DNA of 64,000 bases from Anaerolineaceae bacterium (GCA_020634135.1 JACKCG010000001.1:682001-746000); one strand, 5' to 3'. Counted from the first letter of the stretch, positions 1 through 9,269 are shown. The notes: generated by a model from the sequence alone, not told the origin. Made by a program: numbers and translations.

Positions 1-1283
1 TGCCAATATCCGGTATAGACCCCCCAACCATGATCTATGATTGTTGCGTTGCCACGCACATTCAGGGTATCCGCCAGCACCACCGTTCCCGAGGCCGCCG
101 CCAAGACCGGCGTGCCGGGCGCACCGGCAAAGTCCGTGCCACTATGAAACCGATCATACGCGCCGCCATTATAGGAGCGGCTTGTTCCAAAGGTAGAAAT
201 CAAGGGGGCCGCTGCCGGCAGCCCCATCGGGCCGGTAAAGTAACGTGTTGGGGTAAAGCTCGTCGCCATAATTCGCTGGAGCAGGTCTTGCTCGGCACTC
301 TCAACCGCCGGGTCGAGCAAATCACCCCGGTCAGAGAGCAGAGTGATTTGCTCACTGCCATATAAACCAGGGAGGATTTCCAGATTCGTGACGAAATCTG
401 CCCGCTGGCCGGACTCATCTGTAACGCTTAGTTGCAGCGGATAAACCCCGGCCTGAGTAAAAACCGGCACACCGACCAAAATGATATGAAGCGTGTTGTT
501 ATGCTCAGACGAGGCAACCAGCGCCCGCCCCAGGAACGTCCCAGTCAGGGTAGTTGGCACCGCCGTTGTCAATCGGAGTTCCCCCGTTTGCCCTTCAACC
601 AATAGGAGTGGCTCCATCGTTAGTCCGGTCATCGGAGCGGGCAAATCCAGCGCCAACTGCGGTGGTTCGACACCAGGAATCACCAGTTGCTGCCCAACAT
701 CAATCAAAGTGGGGTCACTAATCCCATTCGCACTGGCAACTGCATTTACCGTCAGACCGTAGCTGGTCGCAATCCGAAACATGGTTTCACCCGGCTGCAC
801 GACATGAATTAAATTCACTGGAGGAGCAGTTTCCACAGCGACCTCCGGCGCGAGCGGGGTTGGTTCGGCAGCAGGGACGATAGTCAGGATTTGTCCGACA
901 AAAATGGTGTTCACATCCACCAGGTTACTATAAGCGGCCAGTTGGTCTATCGTGAGGCCATATAACGCCGCGATACTTTGCAGGGTTTCCCCGGGTTGGA
1001 CAGTGTGTGTTTGGGGCACAGCAGCAACTGTACCGGCCACCGGCACCAGTAACCGCTGTCCAACCTGGATGTTGCCCGGATCAACAATGCCGTTGAGTTC
1101 TGCGAGTTCATCCGTCGTCAGTCCATACCCTAAGGCAATGCGAAAGAGATTTTCACCCCGCTGAACGACATGAATCGTCATTTCGGATTGGGTAGAAGAT
1201 AGTGATTCCTGTCCTACTATTACCGAGGCCGGAAGCACAAGCAGCACGGCAAGCAACAAACCATACGCGATACGATAAATCAT
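1..1283 (-). CDS. LysM x3 - M23 peptidase, C-terminus cut by window edge
   Basis: Secreted cell-wall protein, probably a peptidoglycan endopeptidase or a LytM-type activator. The reading frame is open from an ATG at 1283 to the window edge (about 427 codons). Residues 1-23 are a signal peptide. Three LysM domains follow at about 36-80, 88-132 and 155-198 (VVQRGENLFRIA, TVQPGETLQSIA, VVQPGETMFRIA). After a beta-rich linker comes an M23 domain with the zinc motif HSGTD at H380/D384. The distal H-x-H motif lies beyond the edge, so catalytic competence cannot be judged. The start ATG overlaps the stop of the upstream DUF192 gene (ATGA), so it is the last visible gene of a three-gene operon. Confidence 0.88.
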   Translation of the reverse strand, partial: MIYRIAYGLLLAVLLVLPASVIVGQESLSSTQSEMTIHVVQRGENLFRIALGYGLTTDELAELNGIVDPGNIQVGQRLLVPVAGTVAAVPQTHTVQPGETLQSIAALYGLTIDQLAAYSNLVDVNTIFVGQILTIVPAAEPTPLAPEVAVETAPPVNLIHVVQPGETMFRIATSYGLTVNAVASANGISDPTLIDVGQQLVIPGVEPPQLALDLPAPMTGLTMEPLLLVEGQTGELRLTTAVPTTLTGTFLGRALVASSEHNNTLHIILVGVPVFTQAGVYPLQLSVTDESGQRADFVTNLEILPGLYGSEQITLLSDRGDLLDPAVESAEQDLLQRIMATSFTPTRYFTGPMGLPAAAPLISTFGTSRSYNGGAYDRFHSGTDFAGAPGTPVLAAASGTVVLADTLNVRGNATIIDHGWGVYTGYW

Positions 1284-1660
1284 CCAACAACCTCATCAAA
1301 CCGCAATACATCACCTAGCTCAACCTGTTCAAGGATATCGGTATTGGCCTCCAGATAATACTGGGCCGGGGAGTTCGGGGCGTACATAGGCCTCCAGGGT
1401 TTCGCCAGGCATTTATCCACAACTTTGCCCGAAGCATCCATCCACACCACACCTATACTGAAGAACATGAAAAACATGTGGATAGCAGTATGCCCCCGCC
1501 CTTCCCTATCGGTGATAAACAACAGCCCTTCATTCTCCGGTAAATGCCGCACCCACTGTAAACCACGAAAGTGGCACCAGAAACTCTGGCACCACTTCAC
1601 ACGAGGCAGAACTACATCTCCGGTTGTGGCATTTCGTAAAATTCGCCACCGTTTACTCAT
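1280..1660 (-). CDS. DUF192 family protein
   Basis: A 126-residue protein of the DUF192 family, whose biochemical role is not established. The family pattern is visible: a GL-x-x-V-R-x-LPENEGLLF block, a region where the usual M-x-N-x-x-x-PLD motif is replaced by MFFMFFSIGVVWMD, then V-V-D-K-C and a C-terminal AQYYLEAN-x-x-x-L-x-x-V-E-L-GD segment. Many DUF192 proteins are exported, but no signal peptide is seen here. The gene is coupled at both ends: its ATG overlaps the TGA of the upstream LysM gene, and its TGA overlaps the ATG of the LysM-M23 gene. It is therefore made together with two secreted wall-binding proteins. Confidence 0.85.
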   Translation of the reverse strand: MSKRWRILRNATTGDVVLPRVKWCQSFWCHFRGLQWVRHLPENEGLLFITDREGRGHTAIHMFFMFFSIGVVWMDASGKVVDKCLAKPWRPMYAPNSPAQYYLEANTDILEQVELGDVLRFDEVVG

Positions 1661-3309
1661 GGAATTGTCAACACCTGCCCAACATACAGCCTATTCGGGT
1701 CTATAATCCCGTTCACTTGAATCAGGCGAGTCAGTGAGACACCGGTACGCAGTGAAATGCGATACAGGTTATCGCCCGCCCGCACAACATAGGTGTTTGA
1801 TGTCGTCACAGGAGCGGGCGTGGCCGTAACTGGTACAACAACAGTCACAACTACCGGTGCGGGTGGTATCCCCGCGCCAGGAACGTTCAGGCGCTGCCCC
1901 ACACGAATGACGTTGGGATTTGCAATACCATTGAGTTGCGCCAGGGTGGTCGTTGTTGTGTTAAAGCGCACGGCAATACGGAACAAAGTATCACCTGGCT
2001 GGACCACATAGACGCTGGCTTCCTGTGGCGGTACGGCAGTTACCTCGGTTGCGACAAATACAGGCGTCGGCGAAGGCGTGGACGTTGCCGGGGCAGCCAA
2101 ACGGACCGGAATGAGCAGTGACTGACCAACCCGGATTAAGGCGCTTTCATCTAACCCGTTCTTGCTAATAATCGCCTCGATACTGCTGTCATACAGCCGT
2201 GCCAGTTCACCTACCGTGTCACCCCGCTGGACTGTGTGCACAATATTATTGCGGAACACAGTGCTATCTACCTCACCTGGGGTCAGTGTCAGGGTTGGGG
2301 TAAAGGTATTGGTTGGGAGCAGCACTTCCGCTGTCGGTGTAGCGGTTGAGGTACTGCTAGGCGTAAGTGATGGCGTAAATGTGAAGGTCGCCGAGGGCGG
2401 AACCGGTGTCAGTGTTGCTGTCGCTGAGGGCAGAATTGGTGTTAACGTGAAGGTGGCACTCGGTAAAACCGGTGTCACGATCCCCAGGTCGCCCGAAGTA
2501 GCCGTCGCTGAGGGCAAAAGAGGCGTCGAAGTGAGTGTCGGCGTAGCGCTTGGCACAAACGGCGTTACCGTCAAAGTCGGCGTGGCGCTCGGCACAAATG
2601 GCGTTTGAGTAAGAGTTGGCGTGGCACTGCTCACTGGTTGCGTGCTACCCGCCACGACAAGAGACGTATCATCTACGTATACATTGGTGGATTTTACTGG
2701 TGAGGTAATAGTACTGCGAATAAAAACCGTGACCGCATTGCCGCCGGCAGTGGCTGTCGCAGTATATTCGTTATAGGCATCATACTGAATAACCGGGGAC
2801 GACCAGACAATATTGCCGCTCTGACCATCCGTGCCGCCGGTTGGGTCAATCCCAACCTGGACGACCACATCACCGGGACGATCACTCAGGTTAACATCAT
2901 CGAAGGTCGTTGACCACACGTAGACAAATGCTGTAAAAACAAGGCTGTCACCCTGTTTGACACCGGACACGCGCTGAAAGATTCCGCCATCAAAAGTTGC
3001 AAACGCGGTGAGAAACTGCTGGGCATCATTACCACCACGAATGCGTGAGACACCTTGTCCGGCGGTTACGAAATCAGATGCCTTGTAGTATTCTGGCTGC
3101 ACATTCTCCGAAAGCGATGCACCGCCAGAAACATGCCAGGGAGACCAACCTGTTGCAACCTGGATGGTCTGGTCGCCGCCAATAGCCGTAAAACTGCCCT
3201 CAAAACCAGGGTTAGTGATTAGATTTGTCCCTTGTGCCAATGCGGGCAAGGCCATCAGCAGCAGAGCAACCGGCAGCCACACAAAAAATTTCAGGGTTAT
3301 GCGTTTCAT
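1657..3309 (-). CDS. Secreted jelly-roll / Thr-Pro linker / triple LysM protein
   Basis: Wall-associated protein of 550 residues. The open frame extends further upstream, but the ATG at 3309 is chosen because it follows GGGGGA and begins a clear signal peptide (MKRITLKFF... cleaved near ALAQG). Residues 27-220 look like a carbohydrate-binding jelly-roll: the opening LITNPGFEGSF and closing VYVDDTSLV are typical of CBM4/9-like folds. Residues 225-345 are a Thr/Pro/Ser linker built from near-identical repeats. LysM domains lie at about 357-402, 433-477 and 506-550. These LysM domains have the common N-G pair rather than the N-C pair seen in the LysM proteins near the right end. It is the first gene of an operon with DUF192 and M23 genes. 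A polysaccharide ligand is inferred. Confidence 0.85.
   Translation of the reverse strand: MKRITLKFFVWLPVALLLMALPALAQGTNLITNPGFEGSFTAIGGDQTIQVATGWSPWHVSGGASLSENVQPEYYKASDFVTAGQGVSRIRGGNDAQQFLTAFATFDGGIFQRVSGVKQGDSLVFTAFVYVWSTTFDDVNLSDRPGDVVVQVGIDPTGGTDGQSGNIVWSSPVIQYDAYNEYTATATAGGNAVTVFIRSTITSPVKSTNVYVDDTSLVVAGSTQPVSSATPTLTQTPFVPSATPTLTVTPFVPSATPTLTSTPLLPSATATSGDLGIVTPVLPSATFTLTPILPSATATLTPVPPSATFTFTPSLTPSSTSTATPTAEVLLPTNTFTPTLTLTPGEVDSTVFRNNIVHTVQRGDTVGELARLYDSSIEAIISKNGLDESALIRVGQSLLIPVRLAAPATSTPSPTPVFVATEVTAVPPQEASVYVVQPGDTLFRIAVRFNTTTTTLAQLNGIANPNVIRVGQRLNVPGAGIPPAPVVVTVVVPVTATPAPVTTSNTYVVRAGDNLYRISLRTGVSLTRLIQVNGIIDPNRLYVGQVLTIP
2278..2633 (-). repeat. Degenerate tandem repeat coding for Thr/Pro linker
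   Basis: In-gene repeat array of roughly 39-nt units encoding variants of VPSATPTLTxTPF, followed by shorter LPSATxTLTP units. The first three units are nearly identical at protein level and drift towards the LysM side. It forms a flexible, probably extended, extracellular spacer. Such arrays change length easily by slippage. Confidence 0.8.
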
Positions 3310-3547
3310 GTAATCCCCCAATGTGACGTGTTTTTGCACCATAAATAGTTTTCCAGGCATGAGTATATGCCATTCACTCCAATAAACACAGCTAATGATA
3401 CTATATTGTCCGGGTTCAGACCAAAAAGACATAAAAGATATGTAAGGTATCGGCTGATAATCGCATCAAAGTACTGTTACCAAGAGACCTATAACCTTCG
3501 GTTCATTTCAAATCCTATTCTATATTACCCCAGGAAAGCAGTATTAA

Positions 3548-4105
3548 ATGAGTACTTCAGCACGAACCGCACGGAGAAAGCAGCAACAGGCAAACCAGGC
3601 ACAGCGAAAACTATGGTTGCGGGCAGCATTTGTGCTGGTCGGCGTGGGGCTGATTATTGCAGCAATCGCCGCTAATTCCGTGTCATCAGGAAATGCCCCC
3701 AATTTCACCGCCAGTACCTTAAGTGGTGAGACCATCACACTGAGCGATTACCAGGGAAAAGTGGTGATGCTCAACTTCTGGGCGACATGGTGCCCACCTT
3801 GCCGGGCCGAAATGCCCAGTATACAGGCTGCTTTTGACCAATATGGAGATCAGGGATTCGTCGTGCTGGCCGTCAATAACGCCGAATCCGCTGCACAGAT
3901 CATCCCGTTTGCGAATAATCTGGCACTGAGCTTTCCGATTTTGCTCGACACGAGCGCGCAGTTGCAGCGAGTTTTCGGCATCCAGGGCTATCCAACCAGC
4001 ATCTTTATAAACGCGGAAGGCAATATCTACGCTACGCACAGCGGCATGGTCACGCCCGATCAACTTGCCGGATATATCGAAAGCGGCCTGGCCGGCACCG
4101 GTTAA
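3548..4105 (+). CDS. TlpA/ResA-like membrane-anchored thiol-disulfide oxidoreductase
   Basis: Extracytoplasmic thioredoxin-fold reductase of 185 residues. A basic N-terminus (1-25) is followed by one membrane anchor (about 23-45). The redox domain has the active site WCPPC at C82/C85 and the cis-proline in GYPTS (P149). The family reduces disulfides in apocytochromes or other secreted proteins using electrons from a membrane partner. No cytochrome maturation gene is adjacent, so the substrate is unknown. AGGAAAG lies about 10 nt upstream of the ATG. The gene is divergent from the LysM operon across a 238-nt gap. The substrate could include the Cys-containing LysM proteins elsewhere in the window, but this is speculation. 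Confidence 0.9.
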   Translation: MSTSARTARRKQQQANQAQRKLWLRAAFVLVGVGLIIAAIAANSVSSGNAPNFTASTLSGETITLSDYQGKVVMLNFWATWCPPCRAEMPSIQAAFDQYGDQGFVVLAVNNAESAAQIIPFANNLALSFPILLDTSAQLQRVFGIQGYPTSIFINAEGNIYATHSGMVTPDQLAGYIESGLAGTG

Positions 4106-4107
4106 GC

Positions 4108-4144
4108 AAAAAAACAGGCGCATCATATTGGTTATGGCGCGCCT
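4108..4144 (-). terminator. Possible terminator for the response regulator gene
   Basis: Inverted repeat AGGCGC (4116-4121) / GCGCCT (4139-4144) with a 17-nt loop. Read on the minus strand it is followed by G and then a run of seven T (the A-run at 4108-4114). It lies between the convergent tlpA-like and response-regulator genes. The large loop makes it only a moderate candidate. Confidence 0.4.
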
Positions 4145-4183
4145 ATCGTCATATCGTGTCTATTGTCTTGATGTAAACGTAAT

Positions 4184-4567
4184 CTAAGCCAGCCGTTCTG
4201 CCAGAACTTTTTCAACACTTTGAAGCAGTTCTGCCGGGCCGAACGGCTTGGTAATATAGTCATCCACTTTGGCGATATGCAATCCCAACACCTTATCAAT
4301 GCTCTGGGCTCGTGCTGTCACCACAATCACTGGAATGCTGCTGGTAGTCGGGTTTGCCTTCATCCTCTGGTAAACCTCCCACCCATCAATATCGGGCATC
4401 ATCAAGTCAAGCAGCACCAAATCCGGTTGCACATCCTCAACTACCTGTAAGCCCTCAAAACCACTCGGCGCACCAATCACTTCAAACCCATCGCGGGAAA
4501 GAATCAACTTTACCAGGTCAATCATCTGTGGTTCATCTTCGATACACACCACCCGTGTTGGGGTCAT
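4184..4567 (-). CDS. Single-domain response regulator (CheY-like receiver)
   Basis: Receiver domain of 127 residues with no output domain. The phosphorylation pocket is intact: acidic pair E10/D11, phospho-acceptor D54 (in VLLDLMMPD), T84 (VVTAR) and K107 (ITKPFG). The frame is open further upstream, but the ATG at 4567 is preferred because GGAGG lies 10 nt before it and because it aligns with the family start. Such proteins act as phospho-relay intermediates or bind an effector. No kinase is adjacent; two kinase-like genes lie further along (41150 and 52079), and pairing with either is only a possibility. Confidence 0.9.
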   Translation of the reverse strand: MTPTRVVCIEDEPQMIDLVKLILSRDGFEVIGAPSGFEGLQVVEDVQPDLVLLDLMMPDIDGWEVYQRMKANPTTSSIPVIVVTARAQSIDKVLGLHIAKVDDYITKPFGPAELLQSVEKVLAERLA

Positions 4568-4761
4568 GAGTGCAGTGCCTCCGCCAATGGTATTCGACTG
4601 TGCTGACAGATTATCAACCAACAGCATAGCATACTTTAGCAAATGCTGTCCACTTCGCTTACAATTTTTTCAGAACCCTAAAAAACCTGTGAAAAATGTT
4701 TATTTTCAGTATAGTTAAGCTACTTGCTCGTACAATCCCAAATCACCTGTTGACTGAAAAT

Positions 4762-5043
4762 ATGATTATCGGCGTCTGTCAAATCGAATTACACCTTCCC
4801 GGCGTTGCATCGCTCAAAGAAAAGCGCAGCATTCTCAAGTCTATGCTGGCACGTATACACAATACGTTTAATGTCTCAGCGGCAGAGACCGACCATCATG
4901 ATCTGTGGCAGTCCGCCGAAATCGCTATTGCTGTGGTCAGCAATTCCAATATGCATAATCATCAGATACTGACGAGCATTCTGGAATGGATTGAGACGCA
5001 TTATGACGTGCTTATCACACATCATGAGATTGAGGACTTATAA
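4762..5043 (+). CDS. DUF503 (YlxP-like) protein
   Basis: Small protein of 93 residues matching DUF503 over its full length: it begins MIIGVCQIELHLPG and contains SLKEKRSILKSML, the block typical of the family, followed by AE-x-D-HHDLWQ and a C-terminal I-E-x-x-x-DV. The upstream frame to 4696 is open, but the family starts at the chosen ATG. YlxP homologues are often found near ribosome-maturation genes, but none is nearby here and the function is not established. It lies 67 nt upstream of sucC on the same strand. Confidence 0.82.
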   Translation: MIIGVCQIELHLPGVASLKEKRSILKSMLARIHNTFNVSAAETDHHDLWQSAEIAIAVVSNSNMHNHQILTSILEWIETHYDVLITHHEIEDL

Positions 5044-5110
5044 TCAAGAATAGCTGCTCCTGCAAACTAGTTTTATCTTCCTGGCTCAGGTTATCTCACG
5101 GAGTCGCCTT

Positions 5111-6268
5111 GTGAATCTTCATGAATACCAGTCAAAAGCACGATTCGCCGAATTCGGCATCCCCGTATTACCTGGCAAGGTAGCCAGTACGCCTCAGCAG
5201 GTCTATGAAATCGCTCGTGAATTGGGAGGGAAGGTCGTGATTAAAGCGCAGATCCCCACTCCCAATCGCGGCCAGATTGGGGGAATTCTCTTCGCTGAAA
5301 ACCCAAAACAGGCCGAAAACCTGGCGAATAGCCTGCTAGGAAGTGTCATCAGCGGACTAATCATTCGAAAAGTACTGGTAAATCCAACTATCAGCATCAG
5401 GCAGGAAATTTACCTCGGCATGATGAATGACCGAACAAGCAGTAAACCTATGCTCATCGCCTCAAGCGAGGGAGGCCGGGACATTATAGAAGTTGCCCGC
5501 ACATCACCCGGTTCAATCTTTCGAGACACCATTAATCCCTGCATTGGCCTGCGTGACTATCAGGTTCGCAGTATCGCCAGCAATATTGACCTCCCCAATG
5601 AATATTGGAAGACCTTTTTACAAATCACCTACAGCCTTTACGCTTGCTTTGTTGCCAGCGACGCGGTTCTGGCTGAGATCAACCCGCTTGTTATCACGAC
5701 AGATAACCGTTTATTGGCGCTGGATAGCAAGCTGATTATTGACGACAATGCTCTATACCGGCACACCGATCTAGCAGAAATGTACGATAATGACGGCGAA
5801 AGCGAACAGGAAGCCCGCGCCCGTGCCGCCGGAATCAGCTACGTCAGGTTAGAAGGGCAGATTGGCTGTATGGCGAATGGCGCGGGTCTTGCGATGACGA
5901 CTATAGATATGATTCATCTCTATGCCGACGAGTCAATTGGCCCGGCCAACTTTCTGGATATAGGCGGCGGCGCACAGTCAAATACAGTTGCCACCGCACT
6001 CGGCATTATGCTGGCAGATCCCCATGTAAAGGTTGTTCTTCTGAACATCTTTGGAGGCATTACGCGCTGTGACGAGGTTGCGGATGGCATTCTGCAGGCA
6101 TTGGACGAGACTAAGACCACTCTTCCCCTCGTCATCCGCCTGGCCGGAACAAATGCCAATGAAGCACGCCAGATGATTAATCGGGCGCAGTTGCCCAATC
6201 TCACCTGCACTGCTTCCCTGACTGAAGCGGCCCGTCAAGCCATCGCATCGGCCAGGGGGATAAATTAG
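5111..6268 (+). CDS. sucC: Succinyl-CoA ligase (ADP-forming), beta subunit
   Basis: ATP-grasp beta subunit of 385 residues. It joins the alpha subunit to interconvert succinyl-CoA and succinate with substrate-level ATP or GTP formation in the TCA cycle. The start is a GTG preceded by ACGGAG. The family opening NLHEYQSK, the ATP-grasp VVIKAQI, the SSEGGRDIIEVA segment, AEINPLV and the C-terminal NIFGGITRCDEVADGI are all present. The stop is 2 nt from the sucD start, giving a tight two-gene operon. A related malate-CoA ligase is the main alternative; no neighbouring gene of the serine or 3-hydroxypropionate pathways supports it. Confidence 0.93.
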   Translation: MNLHEYQSKARFAEFGIPVLPGKVASTPQQVYEIARELGGKVVIKAQIPTPNRGQIGGILFAENPKQAENLANSLLGSVISGLIIRKVLVNPTISIRQEIYLGMMNDRTSSKPMLIASSEGGRDIIEVARTSPGSIFRDTINPCIGLRDYQVRSIASNIDLPNEYWKTFLQITYSLYACFVASDAVLAEINPLVITTDNRLLALDSKLIIDDNALYRHTDLAEMYDNDGESEQEARARAAGISYVRLEGQIGCMANGAGLAMTTIDMIHLYADESIGPANFLDIGGGAQSNTVATALGIMLADPHVKVVLLNIFGGITRCDEVADGILQALDETKTTLPLVIRLAGTNANEARQMINRAQLPNLTCTASLTEAARQAIASARGIN

Positions 6269-6270
6269 CC

Positions 6271-7128
6271 ATGTCTATATTGGTGGACAATGATACGCGC
6301 TTGATCGTGCAAGGCATTACCGGGCGTGAGGGGAGCTTTCATACCGCACAAATGATCGAGTATGGCACGCATGTCGTGGGCGGCGTGACACCAGGTAAGG
6401 GCGGTGAGTGGGTGCATAGCAAACCAGTCTTTGATACGGTCCAGAAGGCAGTAGACGCGACTGGCGCTAATGCCAGCATCATCTATGTACCGGCAGCACA
6501 CGCAGCAGACGCTATTTACGAGGCGATCAATGCGCAAATAGGGCTGATTGTATGCATCACCGAAGGCATCCCAATTCAGGATATGATGCATATTTATGAG
6601 TACATCCAATACACCAATAGCCGCCTGATCGGTCCCAATTGCCCTGGTCTGCTCATCCCCAATCAAGTAAAGATTGGTATCATGCCGGGTTATATCGCCA
6701 TACCAGGAAATGTGGGGGTAGTGTCTCGCAGCGGCACACTTACTTATGAAATCGTGTACACTCTCACTCAGGCTGGGATCGGCCAGACCGCGTGTGTGGG
6801 CATCGGCGGTGACCCGGTGATCGGCACAGATTTCGTAGATGTGCTGAAGATGTTTGAGGAAGACCCGGAAACTGAGAAAGTCGTGATGATTGGGGAAATC
6901 GGCGGACGCACCGAAGTAGACGCTGCGGAGTTTATTAAACGCTCCATGACAAAGCCGGTGGTAGCCTTTATCGCTGGCAACAGCGCGCCAGCAGGCATCA
7001 GAATGGGCCATGCCGGGGCGATAATCGAAAATGGCACAGGAACGGTACAAGAGAAGATTCAGGCGTTGCAGGAGGCGGGAGTCCGAGTCGCCAGTAACCC
7101 GGAAAACATTCCGGAATTGCTTAGCTAA
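6271..7128 (+). CDS. sucD: Succinyl-CoA ligase, alpha subunit
   Basis: Alpha subunit of 285 residues with a CoA-binding Rossmann domain (VQGITGREGSFHT near residue 12; GVTPGKGG near 42) and the ligase domain. The phospho-histidine is H247 within GHAGAI. GPNCPG and the GIGGDPVIGT segment are family hallmarks. It follows sucC by 2 nt and ends convergently with the bat operon, 27 nt from batE. Confidence 0.94.
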   Translation: MSILVDNDTRLIVQGITGREGSFHTAQMIEYGTHVVGGVTPGKGGEWVHSKPVFDTVQKAVDATGANASIIYVPAAHAADAIYEAINAQIGLIVCITEGIPIQDMMHIYEYIQYTNSRLIGPNCPGLLIPNQVKIGIMPGYIAIPGNVGVVSRSGTLTYEIVYTLTQAGIGQTACVGIGGDPVIGTDFVDVLKMFEEDPETEKVVMIGEIGGRTEVDAAEFIKRSMTKPVVAFIAGNSAPAGIRMGHAGAIIENGTGTVQEKIQALQEAGVRVASNPENIPELLS

Positions 7129-7155
7129 AAACGCGCTATCGCCACTCCCCTACCA

Positions 7156-7914
7156 TCACCCTACCATCATGATGACATCCTCCGGCAGCCACCCCTGTCG
7201 TCCATCCGGCAAGCTGAAACGCACCCATCCCATACGCGATTCCACGAGGCGAATTTCTGCTGCGGCGTAGAGCGGGTACAATGACAGGTAATCCGTCCCT
7301 GGCCCGCTCATAGCCTGCACGCGGGCAGCGATAATTACTGCCGCTGGATGATTTTCTGCCACATAGATACGGCTTACCAGGAGCATACCACCGAATACGA
7401 CAACAGCGCCCACAACAAGCAACGGGCCGCGCAATGTCTCGCGCCAGCGCCGCTGCACAATAAACACCGTCACGACCACACACCAGAACGCCCATACCAG
7501 CCCAACGAGTGCCGCCAGTTCAACAACCTGTAAGATACCGGTGGTCAGGGCAGCCAGCCCGTCAAGGATACCGGTCTCATCACTCTGAATATCTACCCGC
7601 TCGGCCCGTACAAGCGCGATATTGGCGATCAAGTCCGAGTCACGTGGCATGAGCGTTTGCGCCCTCAAGTAGTACACCAGCGCACGCCCTATATCTCCGG
7701 TTTGGTAGTAAGCATTTCCCAGGTTGTAATACACGTGGGCATCTTCAATAAACAGATTTTCCAGCGCGTGATACAATGTAATCGCCTGGGCATAATCGCC
7801 GTTTTCGTAAGCCGCATTCGCCTGGGTAAATATCGTGAGAGAATTATCGCCCTGCCCCACCCCCTGACCAGCGATCAACCATATCAATAGCAATAACAGG
7901 CCTCGTCGTCTCAT
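7156..7914 (-). CDS. batE: BatE-like TPR / SH3 membrane protein
   Basis: Last gene of the Bat (aerotolerance-type) operon. The chosen ATG at 7914 overlaps the batD stop (ATGA); a GTG 12 nt upstream is less likely. The protein has 252 residues: a signal peptide or anchor (1-20), two to three TPR units at about 25-95 (AYENGDYAQAITLYHALE; YYNLGNAYYQTGDIGRALVYY), two membrane helices near 120-150 and 160-185, and a C-terminal bacterial SH3-like region ending in GWVRFSLPDGRQGWLPE. It probably scaffolds the BatA/BatB von Willebrand complex at the outer face of the membrane; the SH3 end may touch the cell wall. The function of Bat proteins is not settled. Confidence 0.82.
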   Translation of the reverse strand: MRRRGLLLLLIWLIAGQGVGQGDNSLTIFTQANAAYENGDYAQAITLYHALENLFIEDAHVYYNLGNAYYQTGDIGRALVYYLRAQTLMPRDSDLIANIALVRAERVDIQSDETGILDGLAALTTGILQVVELAALVGLVWAFWCVVVTVFIVQRRWRETLRGPLLVVGAVVVFGGMLLVSRIYVAENHPAAVIIAARVQAMSGPGTDYLSLYPLYAAAEIRLVESRMGWVRFSLPDGRQGWLPEDVIMMVG

Positions 7915-9266
7915 CCTGACCGCCACTCGTTATCTACTGCGGTCAGTGCCTCTACAGTATTCGTCACTACACCCTGGGCACTGCCTGTTTCCAACGGGGC
8001 AAATCGCCCTGCTTCAGCACGTTCCAGGCAGGCAATAAGACGGTCTGCTGCCATGTTGGAGACGCTGCTCATCTGCATGACCCCGCGAAGTTCACTATGT
8101 CCTTTGCCCAACACCGGCACACCCGTTTTGTCAAACAGGTAATCGAGAACCACTGCACTAACTACACCATAGGCCTGTTCTGACGGGAGCTTACGGGCAG
8201 ATTGCAGATCGCGTACAGCCTTACCCAGTGCCCTGGCCTGCTGGAGACGTAATCGGTTCTGTGCTAACCAGCGCTGCCGGTGATACCATCCCAGAACGGC
8301 CAGGATACTGAGTAACGGTAACCCGAATAGAGGATACAGCCAGACGCCGTTATCTCTGCCCGACAAGGGGCCATCCACACTGGCGGGAACAGGCTTAAGG
8401 GGATGGAGTCCGGTGCTTACAGCAGCGGATTCGCTGGAGGATGATCCACCGGTGACAGGGTTAGCCGGGATAATCTTGAGGGGCACTGGCGCGGTACTGA
8501 TAAAGCGATAGGCCCGGCTAACAGGGTCGAAAAAGTGCAGAGTTACACCGGGGAATAACTGCTCCCCAGGCTCAGCAGGCACAATCTGCCAGGAGAAGAC
8601 TTTCTCAGCCAGCGTCGCCGTGTCATCCAGCGGACGATATACTGGCGACTCCACATATACACGCCAATTCTGCGGCAGATTCAGTTGAGGGGGCAAGAGT
8701 TGTTCCACGTTACCTGTCCCGGTCACCACCAGGTTGAGTGTGATGGGTTCACCCTGCGCCATTTCATTACGATCAATAGTCACCACCATGTCAAACTGCC
8801 CCACCGCGCCGTTATACCCTTCTGGCGCACCTTCCGGCAGAGGCTGGGCGTTTACCAGAAGCGGATCCGCAGCTAAAGTCTCTTCACCTCGAAACACAGT
8901 AGCCGGAAAGACGATCCCGGCAGATGAGATGCTTATACTGCCGGCTCGCAGCGGGTATAACACGGTGCGAATCTCACGTATAACATACTGCCGTCCATCG
9001 CGCTGTTGGACTGTTTGCTGCTCGGCCAGTTCGCCACCATACCAGAACCCCTCGAAAGAAGAAGGCTGGTAACGGGTCTGCACCGGAAGGGCGACATCGG
9101 CAGCGGCAAAAAACCGCAGCGTATAGACAATACGCTGCCCGACAAAAGGAGTCTCATTATCCACTTCGGCTTCGACATGGTAATCACGGCCACCCTGTGC
9201 CACAGCGAACCCATTCAGCAGCACCAGCCCTATGATGATACCGACAAACAACCCTACCCACTTCAT
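7911..9266 (-). CDS. batD: BatD-like oxygen-tolerance family protein
   Basis: 451 residues with an N-terminal signal (1-23, VLLNGFAVAQG), then repeated beta-sandwich segments. The opening VEAEVDNETPFVGQRIVYTLRF and the later VTIDRNEMAQGEPITLNLVVTGTGNVEQL are the classic BatD pattern. A single membrane helix lies near 310-330 (WLYPLFGLPLLSILAVLGW), followed by a cytoplasmic helical tail. It is predicted to be an extracytoplasmic adaptor of the MoxR/Bat system. It starts 3 nt after the batC stop and its TGA overlaps the batE ATG. Confidence 0.85.
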   Translation of the reverse strand: MKWVGLFVGIIIGLVLLNGFAVAQGGRDYHVEAEVDNETPFVGQRIVYTLRFFAAADVALPVQTRYQPSSFEGFWYGGELAEQQTVQQRDGRQYVIREIRTVLYPLRAGSISISSAGIVFPATVFRGEETLAADPLLVNAQPLPEGAPEGYNGAVGQFDMVVTIDRNEMAQGEPITLNLVVTGTGNVEQLLPPQLNLPQNWRVYVESPVYRPLDDTATLAEKVFSWQIVPAEPGEQLFPGVTLHFFDPVSRAYRFISTAPVPLKIIPANPVTGGSSSSESAAVSTGLHPLKPVPASVDGPLSGRDNGVWLYPLFGLPLLSILAVLGWYHRQRWLAQNRLRLQQARALGKAVRDLQSARKLPSEQAYGVVSAVVLDYLFDKTGVPVLGKGHSELRGVMQMSSVSNMAADRLIACLERAEAGRFAPLETGSAQGVVTNTVEALTAVDNEWRSG

Positions 9267-9269
9267 TCG

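Noticed and set aside
2162..2608. 148-codon plus-strand frame, Val/Gly repeat protein
   Set aside because: It is the reverse reading of the Thr/Pro linker repeats of the LysM gene; repeat character is inherited.
6265..7050. 261-codon minus-strand open frame across sucD
   Set aside because: Fully antisense to a complete, well-conserved sucD. The translation is rich in His, Cys and Arg and has no family pattern.
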